Origin: Streptomyces sp. V3I7
GTDB lineage: Bacteria; Actinomycetota; Actinomycetes; Streptomycetales; Streptomycetaceae
Direction: 5' to 3'
NCBI RefSeq assembly: GCF_030817495.1
Contig: NZ_JAUSZK010000001.1
Span: forward strand, 1,467,001-1,531,000
DNA length: 64,000 nucleotides
Made by a program: the position numbers and the translations under genes. The notes under the pieces are model-generated. The model saw only the letters and a list, made by a program, of their open reading frames with translations. It made no database searches and was not told the origin of the DNA. Of the stretch, positions 32,352-41,357 are shown piece after piece (position 1 is the first letter of the stretch; each line of letters opens with the position of its first letter).

Positions 32352-33722
32352 ATGCGCACCCAGAGCCGGCGGAGGCCGCGAGCGATGCTCGTCATGGCCG
32401 CCGCAGGGACGCTGCTCGCCCCGCTGCTCTCCGGCTGCTGGGTCGGAGCGGGCGGGTCCGGTTCCGGCGGTGACTCCATCAACGTACTGATGGTCAACAA
32501 CCCGCAGATGACCGAGTTGCAGAAGCTCACCCGCGCCCATTTCACCAAAGAGACCGGCATCAGGGTCAACTTCACGGTCCTGCCGGAGAACGACGTCCGC
32601 GACAAGATCAGCCAGGACTTCGCCAACCAGGCCGGGCAGTACGACGTGGCGACCCTGAGCAACTACGAGATCCCGATGTACGCCCGCAACGGCTGGCTGC
32701 GCGACATGGACGGGTACGTCGCGAAGACCCCGGCGTACGACGAGCGGGACATCCTGGGGCCGATGCGCCAGTCCCTGACCGCCGACGACGGCAAGCTCTA
32801 CGGCCAGCCCTTCTACGGCGAGTCGTCCTTCCTGATGTACCGCAAGGACGTGTTCGCGAAGAAGGGCCTGAAGATGCCCGCCCACCCGACCTGGACGCAG
32901 GTCGCCGGCCTCGCCGCCAAGGCCGACGGCGCCGAGCCCGGCATGAAGGGCATCTGCCTGCGCGGACTGCCCGGCTGGGGTGAGCTGATGGCACCGCTCA
33001 CCACCGTCGTGAACACCTTCGGCGGCACCTGGTTCGACAAGGGCTGGAAGGCGCGACTCGACTCCCCCGAGTTCGAGAAGGCGACGAAGTTCTATGTCGG
33101 CCTGGTGCGCAGGCACGGTGAGTCGGGCGCGGCCCAGTCCGGGTTCGCCGAGTGCCTCAACAACATGACCCAGGGAAAGACCGCCATGTGGTACGACGCC
33201 ACCTCGGCGGCGGGCCTGCTGGAGGCGGCCGAGTCCCCGGTCAAGGGCAAGCTCGGCTACGCCCCGGCCCCCGTGGAGAAGACGGACTCCTCCGGCTGGC
33301 TCTACACCTGGGCCTGGGGCATCCAGAACGCCTCCCGCAACCCCGACAAGGCCTGGAAGTTCGTCTCCTGGGCGTCCGGCAAGGGCTACGAGCAGCTCGT
33401 CGGCGACACCAGCGGCTGGTCCGACGTCCCGGCGGGCAAGCGTGCCTCGACGTACGGCAACCCCGCCTACCGCCAGGAGGCCGCCGCCTTCCAGGAGATG
33501 ACCAGGAAGGCCATCGAGAGCGCCCGGCCGAACGACCCGGGAGTGCAGCCGCGGCCCGCGCCCGGCATCCAGTTCGTCGGCATCCCCGAGTTCACGGACC
33601 TCGGCACCAAGGTCTCCCAGGAGATCAGCGCGGCCATCGCCGGACGGCAGTCGGTCGACGCGGCCCTGCGGAAGTCCCAGCGGCTCGCCGAGAAGATCTC
33701 GAAGGAGTACGAGGGACGTTGA
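32352..33722 (+). CDS. Polyol/sugar ABC transporter substrate-binding lipoprotein
   Basis: The 456-residue protein has a lipoprotein signal with lipobox LLSGC (Cys about residue 29) and an SBP family 1 fold: INVLMVNNPQMTELQKL, FYGESSFLMYRKDVF, TAMWYDATSAAGLL and YTWAWGIQNASRNPDKAW. This resembles sorbitol/mannitol-binding SmoE proteins. ATG 32352 has AGGAG 6 bases upstream; an upstream extension in frame (to 32274) lacks a signal sequence start. The operon order SBP-permease-permease-dehydrogenase supports a polyol substrate. Confidence 0.9.
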   Translation: MRTQSRRRPRAMLVMAAAGTLLAPLLSGCWVGAGGSGSGGDSINVLMVNNPQMTELQKLTRAHFTKETGIRVNFTVLPENDVRDKISQDFANQAGQYDVATLSNYEIPMYARNGWLRDMDGYVAKTPAYDERDILGPMRQSLTADDGKLYGQPFYGESSFLMYRKDVFAKKGLKMPAHPTWTQVAGLAAKADGAEPGMKGICLRGLPGWGELMAPLTTVVNTFGGTWFDKGWKARLDSPEFEKATKFYVGLVRRHGESGAAQSGFAECLNNMTQGKTAMWYDATSAAGLLEAAESPVKGKLGYAPAPVEKTDSSGWLYTWAWGIQNASRNPDKAWKFVSWASGKGYEQLVGDTSGWSDVPAGKRASTYGNPAYRQEAAAFQEMTRKAIESARPNDPGVQPRPAPGIQFVGIPEFTDLGTKVSQEISAAIAGRQSVDAALRKSQRLAEKISKEYEGR

Positions 33723-34657
33723 CCGCCACGACCACCGCACCGATGAGCACGGCATCCGTACCCGCCGTGCAGCGTCCCTCGACGCGGCTGCGCGCCTGGG
33801 CCACCCGGGCGCCGCTGCTGCCGGCCCTCGTCTTCATGATCGCGGTGACCCAGCTGCCGTTCGTGGCCACGCTGGTGATCTCCTTCTTCGACTGGAACGC
33901 GCTCTACCCCAAGGCCCGTCACTTCACCGGCCTCGACAACTACGGCCAGGTCCTGACCGACGCGGACCTACGCCACTCGGTGTGGGCCACCGTGCTGCTG
34001 ACCGTGGCCGTGGTCCTGGCCAGCCTGGTGCTGGGCCTCGCGCTCGCCCTGCTGCTGGACCGCAGGTTCCGCGGCCGGGGGATCGTACGCACCCTGCTGA
34101 TCGCGCCGTTCCTGGTCGTGCCGGTGGCCGCGGCCCTGCTCTGGAAGCATGTGCTCTACAACCCTGAATACGGCCTGTTCAATGGGCTGTTGCACTATGT
34201 GGGCGGGCCACAGCCCGACTGGGTGTCCCACACCCCGCTGCTCGCGGTGGAGGCCTCCCTGGTCTGGCAGTGGACGCCGTTCATGATGCTGATCCTGCTC
34301 GCCGGACTCCAGAGCCGCGACCAGCAGCAGCTGGAGGCCGCGCGGGTGGACGGCGCCAGTGACTGGCAGATCTTCCGCCATCTGACGCTCCCGCACCTGC
34401 GCCGCTATCTCGAACTCGGCGCGCTGCTGGGCTCGATCTACATCGTCCAGAACTTCGACGCGGTCTTCACGATCACGTCCGGCGGCCTGGGCACCGCCAA
34501 CCTGCCCTACACCGTCTACCAGAGCTTCTACCAGGCCCACGAGAACGGACTCGCCTCGGCCGCGGGCGTCCTGGTGGTCATCGGCTCGATCGTCATCGCG
34601 ACCTTCGCCCTGCGTGTGGTGTCGTCGCTGTTCCGCGAGGAGGTGTCGCGCGCATGA
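33719..34657 (+). CDS. Sugar/polyol ABC transporter permease 1 (MalF/SmoF-like)
   Basis: The ~312-residue protein has six TM segments and the EAA loop EAARVDGASDWQIFRHLTLPHL. Its start is uncertain: TTG 33719 gives a 4-base overlap with the substrate-binding gene and has GAAGGAG upstream, while ATG 33743 would be 8 residues shorter without a ribosome site. I used the TTG. The stop overlaps the second permease's ATG as ATGA. It forms the membrane channel together with that permease. Confidence 0.88.
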   Translation: MTATTTAPMSTASVPAVQRPSTRLRAWATRAPLLPALVFMIAVTQLPFVATLVISFFDWNALYPKARHFTGLDNYGQVLTDADLRHSVWATVLLTVAVVLASLVLGLALALLLDRRFRGRGIVRTLLIAPFLVVPVAAALLWKHVLYNPEYGLFNGLLHYVGGPQPDWVSHTPLLAVEASLVWQWTPFMMLILLAGLQSRDQQQLEAARVDGASDWQIFRHLTLPHLRRYLELGALLGSIYIVQNFDAVFTITSGGLGTANLPYTVYQSFYQAHENGLASAAGVLVVIGSIVIATFALRVVSSLFREEVSRA

Positions 34658-35499
34658 GCGCCACGGCCGTACGAGTACGCAGGGGCAAGGGAGTCGGACT
34701 GGGTCTGGTGGCATGGCTCGCCGGGATCCTGTTCTTCCTGCCCGTCGCCTGGATGGCGCTGACGTCGTTCCACTCGGAACAGGACGCGGCGACCAACCCC
34801 CCGTCCTTCGCCGCCTCCCTGACCCTGGACGGCTACCGCGAGTTCTTCGGCAGCGGCGGCGGGGCGAGCCCCTGGCCCGCGCTGATCAACTCGACCGTGG
34901 CGTCGGTGGCGTCGACGGCGTGCGTCCTGCTGCTGGCGCTCCCGGCGGCGTACGCGCTGTCGATCCGGCCGGTGCGCAAGTGGACCGACGTCCTGTTCTT
35001 CTTCCTGTCCACGAAGATGCTGCCGGCGGTGGCGGGCCTGCTGCCCGTCTACCTGTTCGCGAGGAACGCCGGGCTGCTGGACAACATCTGGCTGCTCGTC
35101 ATCCTCTACACCTCCATGAACCTGCCGATCGCGGTGTGGATGATGCAGTCCTTCCTGGCCGAGGTGCCGGTCGCCGTGATCGAGGCGGCCCGGATCGACG
35201 GGGCGCGGCTGCCCACGATCCTGGCCCGCGTGGTCGCGCCGATCGCGCTGCCGGGCATCGCCGCCACCGCGCTGATCTGCTTCATCTTCAGCTGGAACGA
35301 GCTGCTGTTCGCCCGGGTGCTCACGGGCGTGGTCGCCGAGACCGCCCCCGTCTTCCTGACCGGCTTCATCACCAGCCAGGGCCTGTTCCTGGCGAAGGTG
35401 TGCGCCGCGTCGCTCGTCATCTCCCTGCCGGTGCTCGCCGCGGGGTTCGCCGCCCAGGACAAGCTGGTCCAGGGCCTGTCGCTTGGAGCCGTGAAATGA
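34654..35499 (+). CDS. Sugar/polyol ABC transporter permease 2 (MalG/SmoG-like)
   Basis: The 281-residue, six-TM protein carries the EAA loop EAARIDGARLPTILARVVAPIALPG near residue 175 and the characteristic SIRPVRKWTDVLFFFLSTKMLP segment. It pairs with the upstream permease. Both ends overlap neighbours by 4 bases (ATGA), so the four genes are one translation-coupled operon. No ATPase is encoded here; in Streptomyces a shared MsiK ATPase usually serves such transporters. Confidence 0.9.
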   Translation: MSATAVRVRRGKGVGLGLVAWLAGILFFLPVAWMALTSFHSEQDAATNPPSFAASLTLDGYREFFGSGGGASPWPALINSTVASVASTACVLLLALPAAYALSIRPVRKWTDVLFFFLSTKMLPAVAGLLPVYLFARNAGLLDNIWLLVILYTSMNLPIAVWMMQSFLAEVPVAVIEAARIDGARLPTILARVVAPIALPGIAATALICFIFSWNELLFARVLTGVVAETAPVFLTGFITSQGLFLAKVCAASLVISLPVLAAGFAAQDKLVQGLSLGAVK

Positions 35500-36485
35500 A
35501 GGCCGCCGTCATCGAGTCCGTGGGCCGCGCCGTCGTCACCGAGGTCCCCGACCCGACACCCGGCCCGCGCGAGGTCGTCGTCGAGGTCGCCGCCTGCGGC
35601 CTGTGCGGCACAGACCTGCACATCCTCCAGGGCGAGTTCGCGCCCAAGCTGCCGATCGTGCCGGGCCACGAGTTCGCCGGCGAGATCGTCGGGGTGGGCG
35701 CCCAGGTCACCGAGGTCGCGATCGGCGACCGGGTGGCGGTGGACCCCTCGCTGTACTGCTTCGAGTGCCGTCAGTGCCGCAGCGGGCACAACAACCTGTG
35801 CGAGCGGTGGGCCGCGATCGGCGTGACCGTGCCGGGCGGGGCGGCGCAGTACGCGGTGGCGCCGGTGGCCAACTGCGTGAAGCTGCCCGAGCACGTACGC
35901 ACCCAGGACGCGGCCCTCGTGGAGCCGCTGTCCTGCGCGGTACGCGGCTACGACGTCCTCAATTCCCGCCTCGGCGCCCGCGTGCTGATCTACGGCTCCG
36001 GCACCATGGGCCTGATGATGCTGGAGCTGGCCAAGCGGACGGGCGCGGCGAGCGTGGAGATGGTCGACGTGAACCCGGCCCGGCTGGAGACCGCCCGCCG
36101 GCTCGGCGTCTCGGCCGCCGCGGGCAGCGCGGACGAGCTGGACCGGCCGCAGGGCTGGGACGTCGTGGTCGACGCGACGGGCAACGCGGCCGCGATCCAG
36201 GACGGCCTCGACCGGGTCGCGAAGGCGGGCACTTTCCTCCAGTTCGGCGTCGCCGACTACGCGACGCGGGTGACGATCGATCCGTACCGCATCTATAACT
36301 CGGAAATCACTATCACCGGTTCCATGGCCGTGCTCCACAGCTTCGAGCGGGCGGCGGAGCTGTTCGCGAACGGCGTGCTGGACCCGGACGTGTTCATCAG
36401 CGACCGGATCGCCCTGGAGCGCTACCCCGAGGCGCTGGAGCAGTTCAAGGCGGGCGTCGGGCGCAAGATCGTCGTCGTCCCCTGA
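35496..36485 (+). CDS. Zinc-dependent medium-chain alcohol/polyol dehydrogenase
   Basis: The 329-residue product is an MDR-family NAD(P)-dependent dehydrogenase. It has the catalytic-zinc ligands in ACGLCGTD and GHEFAGEIVG, the structural-zinc cysteines in CFECRQCRSGHNNLC, and the Rossmann loop VLIYGSGTMGLMMLELA. The family includes sorbitol, threitol and L-threonine dehydrogenases. Together with the SmoEFG-like importer, it probably oxidises the imported polyol. ATG 35496 overlaps the permease stop and has TTGGAG upstream. Confidence 0.9.
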   Translation: MKAAVIESVGRAVVTEVPDPTPGPREVVVEVAACGLCGTDLHILQGEFAPKLPIVPGHEFAGEIVGVGAQVTEVAIGDRVAVDPSLYCFECRQCRSGHNNLCERWAAIGVTVPGGAAQYAVAPVANCVKLPEHVRTQDAALVEPLSCAVRGYDVLNSRLGARVLIYGSGTMGLMMLELAKRTGAASVEMVDVNPARLETARRLGVSAAAGSADELDRPQGWDVVVDATGNAAAIQDGLDRVAKAGTFLQFGVADYATRVTIDPYRIYNSEITITGSMAVLHSFERAAELFANGVLDPDVFISDRIALERYPEALEQFKAGVGRKIVVVP

Positions 36486-36519
36486 GCTGGTGCCTGAGCC
36501 GGTGCCTGAGCCGGTGCCT
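36484..36519. repeat. 12-bp tandem repeat after the dehydrogenase gene
   Basis: GAGCYGGTGCCT is repeated three times (36484-36519), starting at the stop codon of the dehydrogenase, and a fourth degenerate unit follows. It probably arose by slippage. No function is evident. Confidence 0.6.
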
Positions 36520-36583
36520 GGGCCGATCGGGGGTCCGTCCGTCGGTAAGGGAACGGCAAAGTGATGTCGTTCGTTGACCCGGC

Positions 36584-37780
36584 ATGACAGCTATGACCCC
36601 TGGCTCGAACATCCCTCTGCCGGTCGCCCGGGTGACGGTGGACGTCGCCGCCCCGGTGCGGCTCGACGTGTCGAGCCTGCTGCTCACCGCCGACGGCAAG
36701 GTGCGCTCCGACGACGACTTCATCTTCTACAACCAGCCGGCCGGCCCGGGGGTGACGTACCGCTCCGGAGGCGGTGCGACGCCCGACGCGATCACCGTCG
36801 ACACCGCCGCCGTGCCGCCCGGCATCGAGAAGATCGTCGTCACCGCGAGCCCGGACGCCGCGGGCCAGACCTTCCAGGGCATCGAGCCGACGGCCACCAT
36901 CCGCAACGCCGACGACGGCAGCGTCCTCGCCACGTTCACGCCCCCGCGGCTGGACGCGGAGACGGCGCTGCTGATCGTGGAGATCTATCGCAGGAACGGC
37001 ACCTGGAAGGCCCGTGCGGTCGGCCAGGGTTATGCGAACGGGCTCGCGGGCATCGCCACGGACTTCGGCGTGACGGTGGAGGAACCGGCCGCGACCCCCC
37101 AGGCCCCGGCCCCGGCCCCCGCGCCCGCCACGCAGCCCGTGGCTCCCCCGCCGCCCGCGGCTCCGCCCGCCCCGGCCGCCGCCGCACCCGCTCCGGGCGC
37201 CGGGAAGATCAACCTGGACAAGGGCCGGGTCAGCCTCCAGAAGAACCAGACCGTCTCCCTGGTCAAGGGCGGCCGCCCGCTGCTCTCCCAGGTGAAGATG
37301 GGCCTCGGCTGGGAGCCGGCGTACCGCGGCAAGGACATCGACCTGGACGCCTCCGTCATCGCCTACGGCCCGCAGCGCAACCACGTCGACAGCTGCTACT
37401 TCGGCAAGCTGGGCATCCTGAACGGCGCGATCCAGCACTCCGGCGACAACCTCACCGGCGAGGGCGGGGGCGACGACGAGGTCATCACGGTCGACCTGGG
37501 GCGCATCCCGCAGGAGGTCACCGGCCTGGTCTTCACCGTCAACTCCTTCTCGGGCCAGAAGTTCACCGAGGTCGCCAAGGCCTACTGCCGCCTGCTGGAC
37601 GCCGCGACCGGCGAGGAACTGGTCCGTTTCGACCTCACCGGCGCCGAGCCGCAGACGGGCGTGATGATGGCCAAGCTCATCCGCCAGTACTCCGGCGAGT
37701 GGGAGATGACGGCGATGGGCGACTTCGTGAAGTCCCGCACGGTCCGCGGCATGGTGAAGCCGGCGGCCCAGGCGCTGTGA
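36584..37780 (+). CDS. Two-domain TerD-family stress protein
   Basis: The 398-residue cytoplasmic protein has two TerD domains. Domain 1 (about residues 10-165) contains SDDDFIFYNQPAGPG and the matching C-terminal GIATDFGVTVE. A Pro/Ala linker (about 170-205) leads to domain 2 with KINLDKGRVSLQKNQ, a CYFGKLG segment and GDDEVITVDLGRIP. TerD proteins bind calcium and are linked to tellurite, phage or other stress responses. Domain 2 has the longer Asp-rich loop; domain 1 is more diverged. ATG 36584 is the only reasonable start. Confidence 0.9.
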   Translation: MTAMTPGSNIPLPVARVTVDVAAPVRLDVSSLLLTADGKVRSDDDFIFYNQPAGPGVTYRSGGGATPDAITVDTAAVPPGIEKIVVTASPDAAGQTFQGIEPTATIRNADDGSVLATFTPPRLDAETALLIVEIYRRNGTWKARAVGQGYANGLAGIATDFGVTVEEPAATPQAPAPAPAPATQPVAPPPPAAPPAPAAAAPAPGAGKINLDKGRVSLQKNQTVSLVKGGRPLLSQVKMGLGWEPAYRGKDIDLDASVIAYGPQRNHVDSCYFGKLGILNGAIQHSGDNLTGEGGGDDEVITVDLGRIPQEVTGLVFTVNSFSGQKFTEVAKAYCRLLDAATGEELVRFDLTGAEPQTGVMMAKLIRQYSGEWEMTAMGDFVKSRTVRGMVKPAAQAL

Positions 37781-37795
37781 CGCCGTGAGCACGAC

Positions 37796-37830
37796 GGCCG
37801 GTCCCACCGCGCGAGCGGGCGGGACCGGCC
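37796..37830 (+). terminator. Terminator after the TerD gene
   Basis: Arms GGCCGGTCCC (37796-37805) and GGGACCGGCC (37821-37830) form a perfect 10-bp stem with a further CCGC/GCGG pairing inside. It begins 15 bases after the TerD stop. Confidence 0.65.
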
Positions 37831-37867
37831 GGACGAGGGCAGCTCTCAGGGGGCCGGGCGGGACCTG

Positions 37868-37910
37868 GCGCGGTTCCGGCCGCGCCTCAAAGGGGCGCGG
37901 GGAACCGCGC
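37868..37910. repeat. Long intergenic hairpin of the Streptomyces dispersed-repeat type
   Basis: GCGCGGTTCC (37868-37877) pairs with GGAACCGCGC (37901-37910), and inside them CCGCGCC pairs with GGCGCGG, leaving a TCAAAG-like loop. I recall the word GGGGCGCGGGGAACYGCGCGACCAGCC as a very common intergenic element in Streptomyces genomes. It may also terminate the convergent PhoX gene, whose stop is 50 bases away. Confidence 0.55.
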
Positions 37911-37960
37911 GACCAGCCACGACGGACCCGCAGGTGAAGCACGCGCCTCCAGCGGAGCGC

Positions 37961-39400
37961 TCAGCGCTGGCGCTTCCAGGGGCCGGTGATGGCGAGCATG
38001 ATGCCCGGCGTCTGGATGTTGGCGAACAGCGTGCTGCCGTCCGGGGAGAACGTCACGCCGGTGAACTCGCTGTACTCGGGCGCCTCGGCGGTGCCGATGT
38101 TCAGCTCGTTGCGGGCGATCGGGTAGGTGCGGCCGCTGTCGGTGGCACCGAACAGATGCTGCACGCCCTCGCCGTCCTCGGCGATGACGAGGCCGCCGTA
38201 CGGGGAGACGGTGATGTTGTCGGGGCCGTCGAAGGCGCCGTCGGCGGACGGGTCGGGGTTGACGCCGAAGCGGACCTTCAGCGTCAGCGTGCGGCGCGCC
38301 GGGTCGTAGAACCACACCTGCCCGTCGTGCGGGACCGGGCTCTCCTCGCGGGCGTAGGAGGAGACGACGTAGACGCCGCCGTCACCCCACCACATGCCCT
38401 CCAGCTTGCGGGCGCGGGTGATCTGGCCGTCGGTGAACTGCTTGCGGACGGACGTGGTCCGCGCGTCGCGGTCCGGGACGTCCACCCAGTCGACGCCGTA
38501 GACGGTGCCGATCCGCGTCGCGCGGGAGAGGTCGTCGACGAAACGGCCGCCGGAGTCGAAGCACTTGAAGGCCTGGAGGGTCCCCGCGTCGTCGGCGAGG
38601 GTGCGCAGCTTGCCGTGGCCGTGCTCGAAGCCCTTCGGCGGGGTCCAGCGGTAGAAGAGGCCGTTCGGGCCGGCCGCGTCCTCCGTGAGGTACACCTGGC
38701 CGCGCCGCGGGTCGACGACGACCGCCTCGTGCGCGTAGCGGCCGAACGCCTTGACGGGCTTCGGGTCGCGGTTGGCGCGGCGGTCGGCGGGGTCGACCTC
38801 GAAGACGTAGCCGTGGTCCTTGGTCATGCCGTTCTGGCCGGCCTTGTCCTCGGTCTCCTCGCCGGTGAGCCAGGTGCCCCACGGGGTGTGGCCGCCCGCG
38901 CAGTTGGTGGAGGTCCCGGCGATGCCGACCCACTCGGCGACGTGGTCGCGGCGGACCTCGACGACCGTGCAGCCACCGGAGGCGGCCGGGTCGTAGACGA
39001 GCCCCTCGGTGAGCGGCACCGGGTGGGCCCAGTTGGCGCGGGGGCCCTTCAGCTCGTGGTTGTTGACCAGGAGGGTGGCGCCGCGGGGGCCGGGGAAGGT
39101 GGAGGTGCCGTCGTGGTTGGACGGGGTGAACTCGCCGGACTCCAGCTTGGTCCTGCCGCTGTAGGTGATGACGCGGTAGGAGAAGCCGGCGGGGAGGGCC
39201 AGGAGGCCGTCGGGGTCGGGGACCAGCGGTCCGTAGCCGAGGCCGCCCTGCCCGGCCGCGGACTCCTCGCCCGCGCTCTCGGTCTCCGTGGCGGCGAGGG
39301 CGTTCGGGGCGGTGGCGAGGGAGGCGACAGTGCCCGCCAGCGCGACGCCGGCACCGGTGAGCGCGGATGTCCTGGTGAAGTCCCTGCGGGTGAGCGACAT
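37961..39400 (-). CDS. PhoX/DUF839-family secreted phosphatase with Tat signal
   Basis: The 479-residue protein begins with a twin-arginine signal (SLTRRDFTRTSAL followed by a hydrophobic stretch and ALA cleavage near residue 37). The mature part has PhoX/DUF839 features: LLVNNHELKG near residue 110, GGHTPWGTWLTGEETE, AHEAVVVDPRRGQVYLTED and DNITVSPYGGLVIAEDG, a beta-propeller with metal-binding loops. PhoX enzymes are Ca/Fe-dependent alkaline phosphatases. ATG 39400 has AGGAGA 5 bases upstream. Confidence 0.88.
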   Translation of the reverse strand: MSLTRRDFTRTSALTGAGVALAGTVASLATAPNALAATETESAGEESAAGQGGLGYGPLVPDPDGLLALPAGFSYRVITYSGRTKLESGEFTPSNHDGTSTFPGPRGATLLVNNHELKGPRANWAHPVPLTEGLVYDPAASGGCTVVEVRRDHVAEWVGIAGTSTNCAGGHTPWGTWLTGEETEDKAGQNGMTKDHGYVFEVDPADRRANRDPKPVKAFGRYAHEAVVVDPRRGQVYLTEDAAGPNGLFYRWTPPKGFEHGHGKLRTLADDAGTLQAFKCFDSGGRFVDDLSRATRIGTVYGVDWVDVPDRDARTTSVRKQFTDGQITRARKLEGMWWGDGGVYVVSSYAREESPVPHDGQVWFYDPARRTLTLKVRFGVNPDPSADGAFDGPDNITVSPYGGLVIAEDGEGVQHLFGATDSGRTYPIARNELNIGTAEAPEYSEFTGVTFSPDGSTLFANIQTPGIMLAITGPWKRQR

Positions 39401-39588
39401 GGTGTCTCCTGTGACGGTGGGTGCCTGGAGGGCGGCGGGCTCAGGCTCAGGTCCGGCGAAACAGTCGCCGCCCCGCCTGAACGGGAGTTGAACGCCGGAC
39501 GACGGCACCGGGCCCGCTTCCGTGAATCCGCAGGGGCCGCCGGGCCCGCGCCGTCACACGCGGGCCGGGAACGGAGGGGGCGGGGGCC

Positions 39589-41019
39589 TCAGATCCCCTG
39601 CTGGGACCGTGCCTTGAAGGCGGCCTTGCGGGCCTCCTTGGCGACCTTCTTGTCCGGGTGCAGCCGGCCCATCGCCTCCAGGACGTCGGCGGTGTCCGGG
39701 TGCTCCACCCGCCAGGCGGCCTGGAAGAACCCGCTGTGCTGCGCGGCCAGGCCCTCGACCAGCGCCTGGAGTTCGTCGGAGTTGCCCTCGGCGCGGAGCT
39801 GCGCGGCCAGGGTGTCGATCGTCAGCCAGAACACCATGTCCTGCGACGGCGCGGGCACGTCGGCGGCGCCCCGCTCGCTCAGCCAGACCCGGGCCAGGCC
39901 GCCCAGTTCGGCCTCGTCGAGGACCTCCCGCAGCGCGGGCTCCGCATCCGGGCCGACCAGCGACAGCGCCTGCTGGCAGCGCAGCCGGCGCAGCGGCGCC
40001 CCGGCGTCGGCACCCTTCGCGGCGGCCAGCAACTCGCGGGCGGCGGCGAGGGATTGACGGCGGGTGAGCCACTGCTCGGTCTCCGCGCGGGCGGCGGCCG
40101 GCGGGAAGGCGGACGTCTCGTCGAGCAGGACGTCGGCGCCCTTGTCCGCGAGTTCGCCGACCGCGGGCGCCTCGAACCCGGCCTCCAGCAGCCGGGCCCG
40201 CAGCCCGTAGACGCCGAGCGGGGTGAGCCGGACCATGCCGTAGCGGGTGATGTCGGTGTCGTCGACCGGGGCCGGGGGCTCCTCGGCGCCCTCCTCCACC
40301 ATCAGCGCGTCGTCGACGGGCCGGTACTCCACGAGCCCGGCCGGCTCCAGGATCCGGAACTGGTCGTCCAGGCGCATCATCGCGTCGGAGATCTGCTCCA
40401 GGACGTCGTCGGTGGGCTCGTCCATGTCGTCGGGGACGAGCATCGAGGCGGCCAGCGCGGGCAGCGGGACCGGGGCGTCGCCGGGGCCGTCCTCGCCGGC
40501 GGTCAGCAGGTACAGGTTGCCGAGGACCCCGTCGAGGAACTCCGCCTCGGCCTCCGGGTCCCAGTCGAGCGAGGAGAGGTCGATCTCGCCGCCCTCGTCC
40601 AGGGCGTCGATCAGCCCGTCCAGGTCGGGCACGCTCGCGTCGCCGATCGCGGCCTCCAGGACGGCGAGCCACACCGCGAGCACGTCGTGCGGCGAGCCGC
40701 CGGTGAGCAGCGCGAGCTCCTCGCCCGCGGTCACGGTCCCGGCCTCCTCGTCGACGACCTCGACCAGAGCGGCGTCCACGGCGGCCCGCCAGGCCTCGGC
40801 GGCGTACTGCGGGGCGTCCTCCCCGGTCAGCCCGAGCACCTCGGCCGCGGCGGTCAGCTGCTCCTCGACCAGGCTGCCCCCGGCGTCGACCCGGGTCCCC
40901 TCGCCGGCCCAGCGGGCGAGCCGGGCGGCCCGTGAGAGCAGCGGCGTGGCCAGCGCGTCGCGGGCCAGCTCCGCTTCGGGGCGCAGCCGTACCGGGGGCA
41001 GGGGGGAGCTGTCTGACAT
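39589..41019 (-). CDS. Conserved actinobacterial hypothetical protein, 476 residues
   Basis: I do not recognise a family with known function. The protein is soluble, acidic and mostly helical, with an RLRPEAELARDALATPLLSRAARLARWAG start, an Asp/Glu-rich middle (residues 125-160) and a C-terminal region (ALREVLDEAELGGLARVWLSERG and EHPDTADVLEAMGRLHPDKKVAKEARKAAFKAR) that resembles HEAT-like helical pairs. The terminal HPDKKVAKEARKA part is basic. It stands alone, divergent from the secreted nuclease gene. ATG 41019 is a plain start. Confidence 0.75.
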   Translation of the reverse strand: MSDSSPLPPVRLRPEAELARDALATPLLSRAARLARWAGEGTRVDAGGSLVEEQLTAAAEVLGLTGEDAPQYAAEAWRAAVDAALVEVVDEEAGTVTAGEELALLTGGSPHDVLAVWLAVLEAAIGDASVPDLDGLIDALDEGGEIDLSSLDWDPEAEAEFLDGVLGNLYLLTAGEDGPGDAPVPLPALAASMLVPDDMDEPTDDVLEQISDAMMRLDDQFRILEPAGLVEYRPVDDALMVEEGAEEPPAPVDDTDITRYGMVRLTPLGVYGLRARLLEAGFEAPAVGELADKGADVLLDETSAFPPAAARAETEQWLTRRQSLAAARELLAAAKGADAGAPLRRLRCQQALSLVGPDAEPALREVLDEAELGGLARVWLSERGAADVPAPSQDMVFWLTIDTLAAQLRAEGNSDELQALVEGLAAQHSGFFQAAWRVEHPDTADVLEAMGRLHPDKKVAKEARKAAFKARSQQGI

Positions 41020-41181
41020 CGGCTCGTTCTCCTAGGGGCGCCGTGACGGCCGTGCGGCCTTGGGGACGACGTACGACTGGACCGGCGGGGACTGCGTACG
41101 ACTCGGCTGCTCAGCCTAGACGGATTTCCACCTATGCCGCCCGGTTCCGCTCCCGTCCCCCGTGCACGGGGTGTCCGGACC

Positions 41182-41211
41182 TTGACAACTCCCGTGGCCA
41201 GGCTGGAGATT
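41182..41211 (+). promoter_or_regulatory. Candidate promoter of the secreted nuclease gene
   Basis: A perfect TTGACA (41182-41187) is followed 18 bases later by GAGATT (41206-41211), in the 338-bp gap 41020-41357. The gap otherwise holds no gene; a leader of about 140 bases would precede the TTG start. The -10 box is weak. Confidence 0.4.
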
Positions 41212-41357
41212 GACGCGCGTAGAAAACGGGGGGACCTCTGTTCGTCGTGCTCTGTGCGTGTCACGCGCCGCCGCCGCGTGTCATGCACGTCTCGTGTGTC
41301 AGGCACGCCCGCGTCCCGCCCTCGTCCCGACGCATCCGTACGTCCCCGGAGGGAACC

